Source: Bacteroidales bacterium (lineage in GTDB: Bacteria; Bacteroidota; Bacteroidia; Bacteroidales; JALTDM01). Taken from it: a stretch of DNA of 5,606 nucleotides. The position numbers and the translations under genes are program-made. Below the pieces are notes generated by a model. It searched no databases and had not been told where the DNA came from. It saw nothing but the letters and a program-made list of their open reading frames with translations. The DNA is taken from assembly GCA_026996635.1 (NCBI GenBank), contig JALWKH010000141.1, positions 1-5,606 on the forward strand. Direction: 5' to 3'. Below, piece after piece: positions 1 through 5,606 of this stretch. Positions within the stretch are counted from its first letter, which is position 1, and the number at the start of each line of letters is the position of its first letter.

Positions 1-312
1 TTTTACATTCCTCGGCTTTCCGTACCAAGTTATATTTTTCTTATTAAAAAACAATATTGATTTTTCTTTGTCAAAAAACTTTTTAAACTCCTCGTTCTCC
101 ACAAAAGCCACCACAAAAACATTCTTCCCTTTACCACGCAACCACTCTATAAATTCGGAAATAATTTTATACTTTTCAATGCTGTCTATATTCGAAATCA
201 AAGCAATTTCTTTTGCATCGTTGAGATTCAAAAATTTGACTTCACGATTAACCTTCGCAGCCTTTTTGTCTAGAAGCCAATAGCCGATTTTATTCTTCAA
301 ATTATTAAACAT
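1..312 (-). CDS. DUF6913-like protein of unknown function (partial, C-terminus beyond left edge)
   Basis: An open frame begins with ATG at 312-310 and runs 104 codons to the left edge without a stop. The protein starts MFNNLKNKIGYWLLDKK, a lysine-rich amphipathic beginning. An alternating strand-helix pattern follows: strand at about 36-40 (IALIS), helix 46-60, strand 64-70 (NVFVVAF), then FNKKNITWYGKPRNVK at 89-104. This order resembles DUF6913, a small (about 170-180 residue) cytoplasmic family I recall almost only from Bacteroidota, so roughly 40% of the protein would lie outside the window. No signal peptide or membrane segment is visible and no catalytic motif is recognised. The start lies only 3 bases after the stop of the NlpC/P60 gene, which implies co-transcription and supports this start; an AGGA lies 13-16 bases upstream, too far to be a convincing ribosome site. 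The family call is from memory of sequence style; the function is unknown. Confidence 0.7.
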   Translation of the reverse strand, partial: MFNNLKNKIGYWLLDKKAAKVNREVKFLNLNDAKEIALISNIDSIEKYKIISEFIEWLRGKGKNVFVVAFVENEEFKKFFDKEKSILFFNKKNITWYGKPRNVK

Positions 313-315
313 AAA

Positions 316-1104
316 CTACAATATCCTTTTAATTTTCACAAGGTTATGAGAATATTCGCCTGTGTCGGAATCAATTATTCCTTTTTCGTCAAATCTGTCA
401 ATCTTCACCCTGCCCGAAGCGTGAATAATTTTGTCCCTGTCCAACAAAATACCCACGTGTGTAATATGTTCTTCATCTTTTCCGAAAAAAGCCAAATCTC
501 CCAACTGAATATCCAAATGTGAAATTATATCCACACCTATATTTGCCTGGTCTTTGGCATCACGCGGCAAGGCTATTCCCATAATTTTATAAACAATTTG
601 CGAAAACCCGGAACAATCAATTCCCCAGTATGTTCTGCCACCCCACAAATAAGGTGCATTCAGGTACTTTTTGGCAACTGTGGACAATATTTTTTTGTTG
701 TCGTAAACAAATTCCACTTCTATCACACTTTCGTAATAATAATAATAGTCACCGAAAATTATAAACGACCGGTCTTCTTTGTCGAAATTAGGCAAAGTGC
801 TACCTGAAGGGATAAGCATATTTTGCCTTGTGGTGTTGTTCCTGATTACATTTATGGTCTGCACAGGCACATAAGATTCGCTGTGAACAATCTTGCGGTA
901 TTCTGCATCATCGGTTATGGGGGTTACCATTTTCTTGTCCACCCACCCTTCATATCCGTCAAAATCGGCTTTTATCCTGTACCACTTTTCGGTTTCTTCC
1001 GTAAGTTCAAAAGTCTCGCCGAAAAGCACTTGAGTAACCATCTCCGTCCTTTCGTCCGGCTCTATTCTTACCGGTATAAGTGGTAATAAACTTATTGCTT
1101 TCAT
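316..1104 (-). CDS. SH3-SH3-NlpC/P60 (C40 family) peptidase, probably cytoplasmic
   Basis: This 262-residue protein is a cysteine peptidase of the NlpC/P60 superfamily. The catalytic domain covers about 135-262: WGG at 154-156, the nucleophile Cys164 in DCSGF, LPRDA at 179-183, the GDLAFF strand at 202-207, the base His216 in HVGI, and the third polar residue His228 in IIHAS. Residues 5-62 form a bacterial SH3-like domain (VTQVLFGE, then GYEGWVDKKMV), and about 75-130 look like a second, diverged SH3. This order matches YkfC-type gamma-D-glutamyl-L-diamino acid endopeptidases, which cut murein peptides after L-Ala-gamma-D-Glu. There is no signal peptide or lipobox, so I infer it recycles peptidoglycan peptides in the cytoplasm instead of remodelling the wall. 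A run of five tyrosines (120-124) is encoded by a trinucleotide repeat. The ATG at 1104 puts the SH3 start where expected. It is 54 bases behind nadB and 3 bases ahead of the DUF6913-like gene. Confidence 0.92.
   Translation of the reverse strand: MKAISLLPLIPVRIEPDERTEMVTQVLFGETFELTEETEKWYRIKADFDGYEGWVDKKMVTPITDDAEYRKIVHSESYVPVQTINVIRNNTTRQNMLIPSGSTLPNFDKEDRSFIIFGDYYYYYESVIEVEFVYDNKKILSTVAKKYLNAPYLWGGRTYWGIDCSGFSQIVYKIMGIALPRDAKDQANIGVDIISHLDIQLGDLAFFGKDEEHITHVGILLDRDKIIHASGRVKIDRFDEKGIIDSDTGEYSHNLVKIKRIL
734..747. repeat. Short TAA trinucleotide repeat inside the NlpC/P60 gene
   Basis: Four full TAA units plus TA lie on the plus strand. On the coding strand they read as TAT codons and give most of the Tyr120-Tyr124 run of the peptidase. 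The repeat keeps the reading frame if it gains or loses a unit, so it would change tyrosine number only. Four units is short and may be chance in AT-rich DNA. Confidence 0.55.
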
Positions 1105-1158
1105 AGTTGATTTTACTTATTTTGCCATAAAGATAACAAATATGTTTCTTTACAATAA

Positions 1159-2727
1159 CTACGCATTTTTATACGGATAATCCAAATTATAATGCAGCCC
1201 GCGGCTTTCTTTTCGTTCCATTGCCATTTTTATTACCAAATAGGCAACATTTATTGAGTTACGCAACTCGCAAATCTCCCTGCGTATCTTTGACCTGCGG
1301 TATAATTGTTCGGTTTCTTTGTACAGAATTTCAAGGCGGTCAAGTGCACGCTTCAGGCGAATATCCGTTCTCACTATTCCCACATAATAACTCATTATTT
1401 GCTTCAATTCTTTTGTGCTTTGGGTAATTAGGACCATTTCTTCGTTCAGGGTCGTGCCTTTATCATCCCAATCGGGAATATTATCAGGTATTTGGTGATT
1501 GTGCAAATTCTCAATGGCATCCATTGCAGAGCGGTGCGAATAAACGAGCGCTTCGAGCAATGAGTTGGAAGCAAGCCTGTTTGCCCCGTGCAGTCCGGTA
1601 TGAGCCGCCTCTCCCCCGGCATACAAATTTGCTATACTGCTTCTTCCGTTTTTGTCAACAATTATACCGCCGCATAAATAATGAGCGGCAGGTGTTACGG
1701 GTATATAGTCCTTGGTTACATCTATTCCCAACGATTTGCATTTGGCAACGATATTCGGGAAGTGTGTATTAAGCACATCTTTGTTTATCTTTGTTGCATC
1801 CAGATACACATATTCAACCCCGAGGCTTTTCATTTCGCTGTCTATTGCCCTTGCTACAATATCACGCGGTGCCAAGTCTTTCCTATCGTCATATTTTGCC
1901 ATAAAGGCTTCTTCTTTTTGATTCTTAAGAACGGCACCTGCTCCACGCAACGCTTCAGTTATCAGGAATGAAGGACTCTCACCCGGATTGTACAAAGCAG
2001 TTGGGTGAAATTGTACAAACTCCATATTGTTTATCAACCCCTTGGCACGATAAACCATAGCTATTCCGTCTCCTGTAGCAATCGGCGGATTTGTCGTGGT
2101 TTCGTAAATATTTCCTATTCCACCTGTAGCTATATAAATTTTATCTGCCAGAAAAGTATAAATTTCGTTAGTTTTCAAATCTTGCACATACAACCCGTAA
2201 GCTTCAATGGGGGTGATACATCTTTTTACAAGCTGTCCAAGATGGTGTTGGGTAATTATATCGATAGCAAAATAATGCTCAAACATATCGATATTAGGGT
2301 GCTTGCGGACTTCATTCGCCAATTTTTCTTCTACTTCGTATCCTGTATTGTCTTTATGGTGCAGAATCCTGTTTTCCGAATGCCCGCCTTCTTTACCGAG
2401 ATCATAATTGCCATTGTCCGATTTGTCAAAAACCACACCCCATTTTTCAAGGTCTTTTATCCTTTCGGGAGCTTCGGTAATAACCATTCTCACCACATCT
2501 TCATCACATAATCCGTCACCCGCTATCAATGTGTCTTTTATATGTTCTTCAAACGAATCTTTATTTGAAATTACTGCCGCTATACCACCCTGTGCATATT
2601 TAGTATTACTGTCGGTTATTGTTTCTTTGGTAACAATAGCCACTTTGCCCTTTTCTGCAGCTTTCAGAGCAAAGCTCAAACCGGCTATTCCGCTTCCTAC
2701 AACGAGGAAATCATAAAATTTTTTCAT
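1159..2727 (-). CDS. nadB: L-aspartate oxidase
   Basis: NadB is the FAD enzyme that oxidises L-aspartate to iminoaspartate, which NadA condenses with dihydroxyacetone phosphate to quinolinate, the first step of de novo NAD synthesis. All landmarks are present in 522 residues, close to the family length (about 540 in E. coli). They are the dinucleotide fold GSGIAG (Gly11, Gly13, Gly16), the flavin loop SNTKYAQGGIAA at 40-51, GGHSENRILH at 114-123, ATGGIG at 200-205, FHPTAL at 240-245, LITEALRG at 255-262, APRDIVARAID at 286-296, PAAHYLCGG at 346-354, GGEAAHTGLHGANRLASNSL at 371-390, and the C-terminal helical domain from about 420. His241, Thr257, Arg288, His349 and Arg384 match, as I recall them, the substrate-site residues of E. 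coli NadB. These features favour NadB over the related succinate and fumarate flavoproteins. No nadA or nadC lies beside it. The ATG at 2727 is 8 bases after the exporter's stop, so translation is probably coupled; no clear Shine-Dalgarno site is seen, as is usual in Bacteroidota. Confidence 0.97.
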   Translation of the reverse strand: MKKFYDFLVVGSGIAGLSFALKAAEKGKVAIVTKETITDSNTKYAQGGIAAVISNKDSFEEHIKDTLIAGDGLCDEDVVRMVITEAPERIKDLEKWGVVFDKSDNGNYDLGKEGGHSENRILHHKDNTGYEVEEKLANEVRKHPNIDMFEHYFAIDIITQHHLGQLVKRCITPIEAYGLYVQDLKTNEIYTFLADKIYIATGGIGNIYETTTNPPIATGDGIAMVYRAKGLINNMEFVQFHPTALYNPGESPSFLITEALRGAGAVLKNQKEEAFMAKYDDRKDLAPRDIVARAIDSEMKSLGVEYVYLDATKINKDVLNTHFPNIVAKCKSLGIDVTKDYIPVTPAAHYLCGGIIVDKNGRSSIANLYAGGEAAHTGLHGANRLASNSLLEALVYSHRSAMDAIENLHNHQIPDNIPDWDDKGTTLNEEMVLITQSTKELKQIMSYYVGIVRTDIRLKRALDRLEILYKETEQLYRRSKIRREICELRNSINVAYLVIKMAMERKESRGLHYNLDYPYKNA

Positions 2728-2735
2728 AATGACTG

Positions 2736-5111
2736 TTAATTAAGTTCATCCAAATCAATATCTTCTTCTTCGTCAAATATGCTCAACAGTGGTTCGGCAA
2801 ACGCTTTAGTGGTAATATACCTTTCCAGAGACATTAGTAAAGACGGCAGTAGTAATAAGTTTGTAATCATTGCAACAATCAGTGTCATTGACACTAACAA
2901 TCCGAGGGCAACAGTTCCGCCAAAGTCCGAAAAAACAAAAATGAAGAAGCCGAAAAACAAAACAATGGAAGTGTGAAACATACTGATTCCAACATGCTTG
3001 ATAGCTTCGGATACAGACATGCCTATTTCCCATTCATTGTTTTTAAGTTCCAAACGATAGCGTGATAAAAAGTGAATGGTATCATCTACCGAAATACCGA
3101 ATGCAATACTGAAAACCAAAATGGTAGAAGGCTTAAGCGGAATACCTGCAAAACCCATTACGCCGGCAGTTATCAATAACGGTAACAAGTTGGGAACAAG
3201 TGAAATAAGCACCATCCTTAACGAACCGAAAAGCATTGCCATAAATATTGCAATAAGCACAATAGCCAGAATCACACTCCAAATCAAATTATTTATAAGG
3301 TATCGCATACCTTCCATATAGATTATGCTTATTCCGGTGAGGATGGTATTATATTTTTCGGCAGGGAAAATGCTGTCCACATCGGCTTTCATCTTCTTTA
3401 CAAGATCTTTCATTTTTATTGTTCCGATATCGGCAACTTCCACACTAATACGGGCTTTGCTCATAGATGTATCCACAAAGGATTTCATTATTCCCTTGCT
3501 GTCTTTTGCTTTTTTTACATAAGACATTATGAAATTCCGCTCCATACCTTTCGGCAAGGAATATTTACGCGGATTGAGATTATAATACGCTTGTTTGGTA
3601 AACTTTACCAATTCTATATAAGACAGCGGTCTTGAAAGTTCGGGATATTCTTCAAATTTCTTTTGGAGTTTATCTATCTTTTTCATTACGGAAGGCTTGA
3701 GCAAACCTTTTTTCTTTTGGGTATCTATCATTATCTCAATGGGCAAAACTCCTTTAAAGTATTTTTCAAAAAATTTCAAATCCACATACACTTTATCGTG
3801 ATGCGGTATATCATCTACCATATAGCCGAGTATCTTAATTTTGCCCAAACCGATTATTGCGGCAACAGCAACAATAATGACAGAGGCATATAGTAGTTTT
3901 CTCTTTTTTGTAAAAACTGTAGTTACAAAATTCAAAAATACGGTAGAAAAGCGACTGTCAAGGTGCTTGAAATGTTTTGACGAAGGAGCAGGCGAAAAAC
4001 TGTATAGTGTAGGAATAATAATAAGTGTAAGCAAAAACAGCCCGAAAATACTCAATGAAGCAATTACCCCGAATTCTTTTAGTATTTTACTATTTGTTAT
4101 CACAAAAGTACCAAATCCGGTTGCGGTGGTAAGATTAGTCAAAAATATGGCATTCCCGGTCTTGGAAATTGTGCGTTGAAGTGCTTTTATCTTATTGGAA
4201 TGGCTTTTAAATTCCATAAAATAATGATTCAGCAAGTAAATTGTATTTGGGATACCGATAACAATAATAAGTGGTGGTAGCATGGCGGTAACCATAGTTA
4301 TTTTGTAACCGAAAATGCCCATAAACCCGAGTGTCCATATCAAACTTATCAAAACCACAATGGAAGCAAACCCAATTACTTTGAAAGATCTGAAAAAGAT
4401 GTAAAGTATGATAATGGTTACAAGAAATGCCAACACAACAAACACTTTCATCTCTTTCTCTATCTTCTCTGAAATTGCAGTCCTGATATAAGGCAAACCG
4501 GAATAATGTATTGTTAAACCATATCGCTTCCCCCAATCGTCATACATTTTCACAATATCATCTATTACTGCAATACGTTCTTTACTGTCAACAAGTTTTT
4601 TTTGGAATGTTATTGCGGTCAGATATACATTTGCCGTATCATTGTAAATAAACGACTTGTAAAACGGAAGGTTAAAAACCAGATTTTTCAATGAATCCAA
4701 CTCATCTTGAGATGTAACACTGTCAGGGAACAATGGCTTTACTACAAATCTTTTTTCTTCGATATTCTTTTTAATCAAATATAAATCGGGCACGGACATT
4801 ATTGCGGTAATGCCTTTAATCTTTTTTATTTTCTCGTTTATAGCCCTGTATTCGTTAAACTTCTTTAGTGTAAAAAAACTTGAGTCTTGAATACCGATAA
4901 TGAAAACATTTGCCTCTTCGCCGAAAGTCTTTTTGAAGTAATTGTATTCTTTGTATTCTTGGCTTGATTTAGGCAAGAGAGTTGCATACTCGTAACTCAA
5001 TTTAACCTTGGTAGATTCAAAAAACATATATAAGGTAAACAAACCTATCAGAGTAAGTAACCAAGCTCTGTTACGTAAAATCAAACCTGCAAACTTATTC
5101 CACATCATCAT
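2736..5111 (-). CDS. RND superfamily exporter, MMPL/SSD type (COG1033-like)
   Basis: This 791-residue inner-membrane protein has the two-fold RND layout. TM1 is at about 16-32, followed by a large extracytoplasmic loop (33-220). TM2-TM6 fall near 222-240, 245-267, 272-297, 322-341 and 347-371. TM7 is at 405-424, a second loop covers 425-603, and TM8-TM12 fall near 606-628, 632-653, 660-684, 708-728 and 733-760. It ends in a short acidic tail (FDEEEDIDLDELN). Length and layout fit predicted exporters related to HpnN and MmpL, which move lipids or hydrophobic molecules by proton motive force; the substrate here cannot be read from sequence. The TM10 motif FGISVDDTIHFLSRY carries Asp676 and Asp677, but the matching TM4 motif IGIPNTIYLLNHY has Asn289 where an Asp is usual. 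No membrane-fusion or outer-membrane partner is nearby. The start is uncertain among three consecutive ATG codons (5111, 5108, 5105). It is probably the first gene of the minus-strand unit, with nadB 8 bases behind it. Confidence 0.93.
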   Translation of the reverse strand: MMMWNKFAGLILRNRAWLLTLIGLFTLYMFFESTKVKLSYEYATLLPKSSQEYKEYNYFKKTFGEEANVFIIGIQDSSFFTLKKFNEYRAINEKIKKIKGITAIMSVPDLYLIKKNIEEKRFVVKPLFPDSVTSQDELDSLKNLVFNLPFYKSFIYNDTANVYLTAITFQKKLVDSKERIAVIDDIVKMYDDWGKRYGLTIHYSGLPYIRTAISEKIEKEMKVFVVLAFLVTIIILYIFFRSFKVIGFASIVVLISLIWTLGFMGIFGYKITMVTAMLPPLIIVIGIPNTIYLLNHYFMEFKSHSNKIKALQRTISKTGNAIFLTNLTTATGFGTFVITNSKILKEFGVIASLSIFGLFLLTLIIIPTLYSFSPAPSSKHFKHLDSRFSTVFLNFVTTVFTKKRKLLYASVIIVAVAAIIGLGKIKILGYMVDDIPHHDKVYVDLKFFEKYFKGVLPIEIMIDTQKKKGLLKPSVMKKIDKLQKKFEEYPELSRPLSYIELVKFTKQAYYNLNPRKYSLPKGMERNFIMSYVKKAKDSKGIMKSFVDTSMSKARISVEVADIGTIKMKDLVKKMKADVDSIFPAEKYNTILTGISIIYMEGMRYLINNLIWSVILAIVLIAIFMAMLFGSLRMVLISLVPNLLPLLITAGVMGFAGIPLKPSTILVFSIAFGISVDDTIHFLSRYRLELKNNEWEIGMSVSEAIKHVGISMFHTSIVLFFGFFIFVFSDFGGTVALGLLVSMTLIVAMITNLLLLPSLLMSLERYITTKAFAEPLLSIFDEEEDIDLDELN

Positions 5112-5125
5112 TACATTTAATTACA

Positions 5126-5133
5126 CAAAAGTA
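5126..5133 (-). promoter_or_regulatory. Candidate Bacteroidota -7 promoter element
   Basis: On the minus strand this reads TACTTTTG, a full match to the Bacteroidota -7 consensus TAnnTTTG recognised by the RpoD-type sigma factor of that phylum. It lies 14 bases upstream of the first ATG of the exporter gene, which would leave a very short untranslated leader of roughly 8 bases. I see no TTG/TTTG -33 element 19-21 bases further upstream, so the assignment rests on the -7 box and on its position ahead of a gene cluster. Confidence 0.4.
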
Positions 5134-5193
5134 ACAAAAAAATACCTGCTTATCTTTATTCTTTAATAAAAATGCTCGGGTAGTGAGGTTCAT

Positions 5194-5231
5194 AAAAATA
5201 AAAAGACCGCCCTGAAATTTGTAGGCGGTCT
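5194..5231 (-). terminator. Rho-independent terminator, minus-strand direction, no gene attached
   Basis: AGACCGCC (5204-5211) pairs perfectly with GGCGGTCT (5224-5231), an 8-bp GC-rich stem around a 12-base loop. On the minus strand the stem is followed by TTTT, A, TTTTT (5203-5194), a good uridine tract. On the plus strand the stem is followed by CATAAAAATT, which has no T-run, so it should stop only leftward transcription. The gene it ought to end would lie to the right on the minus strand, but that side holds only plus-strand coding sequence. It insulates the exporter transcript, whose promoter must lie between it and 5111. Confidence 0.8.
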
Positions 5232-5250
5232 CATAAAAATTATTTATTTC

Positions 5251-5430
5251 AAAAATAGTGTTAGTCTAAATATAGAGGTAAATTTTGAGCAGTCTCGCGA
5301 ATTCCTTATTAGAAATATAGGTAGAAGCGAAATGGTAAAGGAGATGGATATTTCCATTCGGGTAGTTGAAGATGAAATTCAGCCCCTATATTCATTTAGC
5401 CAAAATAACCTGCTCGATTTGAAGACTTGA
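5251..5430 (+). CDS. 3' end of an unidentified gene (no start; 5' part missing)
   Basis: The frame ending at TGA 5428-5430 is open back to a TAA at 5167-5169 and has no ATG until 5332 and 5344, both deep inside the sequence. Read from about 5251 it gives a charged, helix-like peptide: LNIEVNFEQSREFLIRNIG, then RSEMVKEMDISIRVVEDEI, then QPLYSFSQNNLLDLKT at the end. The composition is that of a real protein C-terminus, not of random AT-rich sequence. I do not recognise the family. Upstream of about 5245 the frame runs into the terminator hairpin, which cannot be part of the same gene, so its true 5' part is absent from this window. It ends 48 bases before the isomerase gene on the same strand, as expected for its upstream neighbour. 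A short free-standing ORF from 5332 (32 residues) is less likely, because the coding-like sequence continues upstream of that ATG. Confidence 0.5.
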   Translation, partial: KNSVSLNIEVNFEQSREFLIRNIGRSEMVKEMDISIRVVEDEIQPLYSFSQNNLLDLKT

Positions 5431-5432
5431 AA

Positions 5433-5444
5433 TTTTTATATAAT
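5433..5444 (+). promoter_or_regulatory. Candidate sigma-70 promoter (-10 box) for the isomerase gene
   Basis: TATAAT at 5439-5444 is a perfect -10 hexamer preceded by a T-run (5433-5437). No good -35 hexamer stands at 16-18 bases. A -10 box with upstream T-rich sequence and no -35 is the usual promoter form in Campylobacter and Helicobacter. Transcription would start near 5451, leaving a leader of about 28 bases with the ribosome site inside it. Confidence 0.45.
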
Positions 5445-5464
5445 TCTAAGATTTAGAGCAATAT

Positions 5465-5470
5465 AGGAGA
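5465..5470 (+). promoter_or_regulatory. Strong Shine-Dalgarno site of the isomerase gene
   Basis: AGGAGA lies 8 bases before the ATG at 5479. It fixes that ATG as the start over the in-frame ATG at 5491. None of the minus-strand genes in this window has a comparable site, which is one sign that the two halves come from different organisms. Confidence 0.75.
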
Positions 5471-5478
5471 CTATTTAA

Positions 5479-5606
5479 ATGATTAGCTGGATGCAAAAGC
5501 ATAAAAAATATTTGATAATTACTATCTGGATAAGTGTGATTACATTTGTAGGAGCCGGTTTTGTAGGATGGGGTTCATATGTATATGGTAGCAAATCGAG
5601 AGCAAT
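5479..5606 (+). CDS. PpiD/SurA-like periplasmic peptidyl-prolyl isomerase, Campylobacterota type (N-terminal fragment)
   Basis: Only the first 42 codons are in the window. They encode MISWMQKHKKYLIITIWISV, then ITFVGAGFVGWGSYVYGSKS. This is a short positively charged start followed by a single hydrophobic anchor (residues about 11-32), oriented so that the rest of the protein would lie in the periplasm. The pattern WMQ-x-HKKYL-x-x-TIWIS-x-x-x-FVGAGFVGWG is one I recognise from the membrane-anchored SurA_N/PpiD-type isomerases of Campylobacter, Helicobacter, Sulfurimonas and relatives (Cj0694 in C. jejuni, HP0977 in H. pylori). There the gene sits directly upstream of ftsA and ftsZ. Such proteins act as foldases for secreted proteins. 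The isomerase domain itself lies outside the window, so activity cannot be judged. The start is set by AGGAGA 8 bases upstream. The phylum assignment rests on the N-terminal motif and is from memory, not from a search. Confidence 0.8.
   Translation, partial: MISWMQKHKKYLIITIWISVITFVGAGFVGWGSYVYGSKSRA

Noticed and set aside
1128..1156. A possible internal promoter ahead of the NlpC/P60 gene: TATCTTTA on the minus strand with ATTG 17 bases upstream.
   Set aside because: The last base of the -7 box mismatches TAnnTTTG and the spacing is shorter than the usual 19-21. Such matches are frequent in AT-rich sequence.
2005..2511. A 168-codon open frame on the plus strand opposite nadB.
   Set aside because: It lies wholly antisense to a well-supported enzyme gene. 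Its translation is rich in Cys, Phe, Ile and Ser with no recognisable motif, and no ribosome site was seen.
4207..4536. A 109-codon open frame in another minus-strand frame inside the exporter gene.
   Set aside because: It overlaps transmembrane coding sequence of the exporter, and its Cys-, His- and Tyr-rich translation looks like frame-shadow sequence.
5194..5231. The hairpin as a riboswitch or attachment site at the junction.
   Set aside because: A simple 8-bp stem with a one-sided T-tract is fully explained as a terminator. No conserved aptamer shape, direct repeat or integrase gene is present.
5332..5430. A small stand-alone protein starting at ATG 5332.
   Set aside because: Protein-like sequence continues upstream of this ATG in the same frame, and no good ribosome site sits at a proper distance. 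It is better read as the tail of a longer gene.
5418..5432. TTGAAG and TTGAAA as -35 boxes for the TATAAT at 5439.
   Set aside because: Their spacings to the -10 box are 14 and 6 bases, too short for a normal sigma-70 promoter.

Overview
The window carries two kinds of DNA that do not obviously belong together. Bases 1 to about 5230 look like a Bacteroidota genome. They are AT-rich, all genes lie on the minus strand, there are no clear Shine-Dalgarno sites, a TAnnTTTG-type promoter motif precedes the first gene, and the protein subfamilies are ones I know mainly from Bacteroidota. From roughly 5240-5275 to the right edge the sequence instead looks like Campylobacterota (the former epsilonproteobacteria), read on the plus strand. 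It has a strong AGGAG ribosome binding site, a TATAAT -10 box in T-rich sequence, and the N-terminus of the PpiD/SurA-like periplasmic peptidyl-prolyl isomerase that sits next to ftsA in that phylum.

Layout of the left part, in the direction of transcription (right to left): an RND/MMPL-family membrane exporter (5111-2736), then nadB for L-aspartate oxidase (2727-1159), then a cytoplasmic SH3-SH3-NlpC/P60 peptidase (1104-316), then the first 104 codons of a DUF6913-like protein that runs off the left edge (312-1). The gaps are 8, 54 and 3 bases with no terminator between genes, so one transcript is plausible. The products have no evident common pathway: lipid or small-molecule export, the first step of NAD synthesis, peptidoglycan-peptide recycling, and an unknown.

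Layout of the right part: a rho-independent terminator at 5194-5231 that works only in the minus direction and whose gene is absent; the 3' end of an unidentified plus-strand gene ending at 5430; a short promoter-bearing gap; and the start of the isomerase gene at 5479, cut by the right edge.

The most notable observation is this apparent phylum switch inside about 50 bases. A chimeric metagenomic assembly is the simplest explanation and horizontal transfer the alternative. I see no CRISPR array, mobile element, tRNA or rRNA, and no convincing new biological system.
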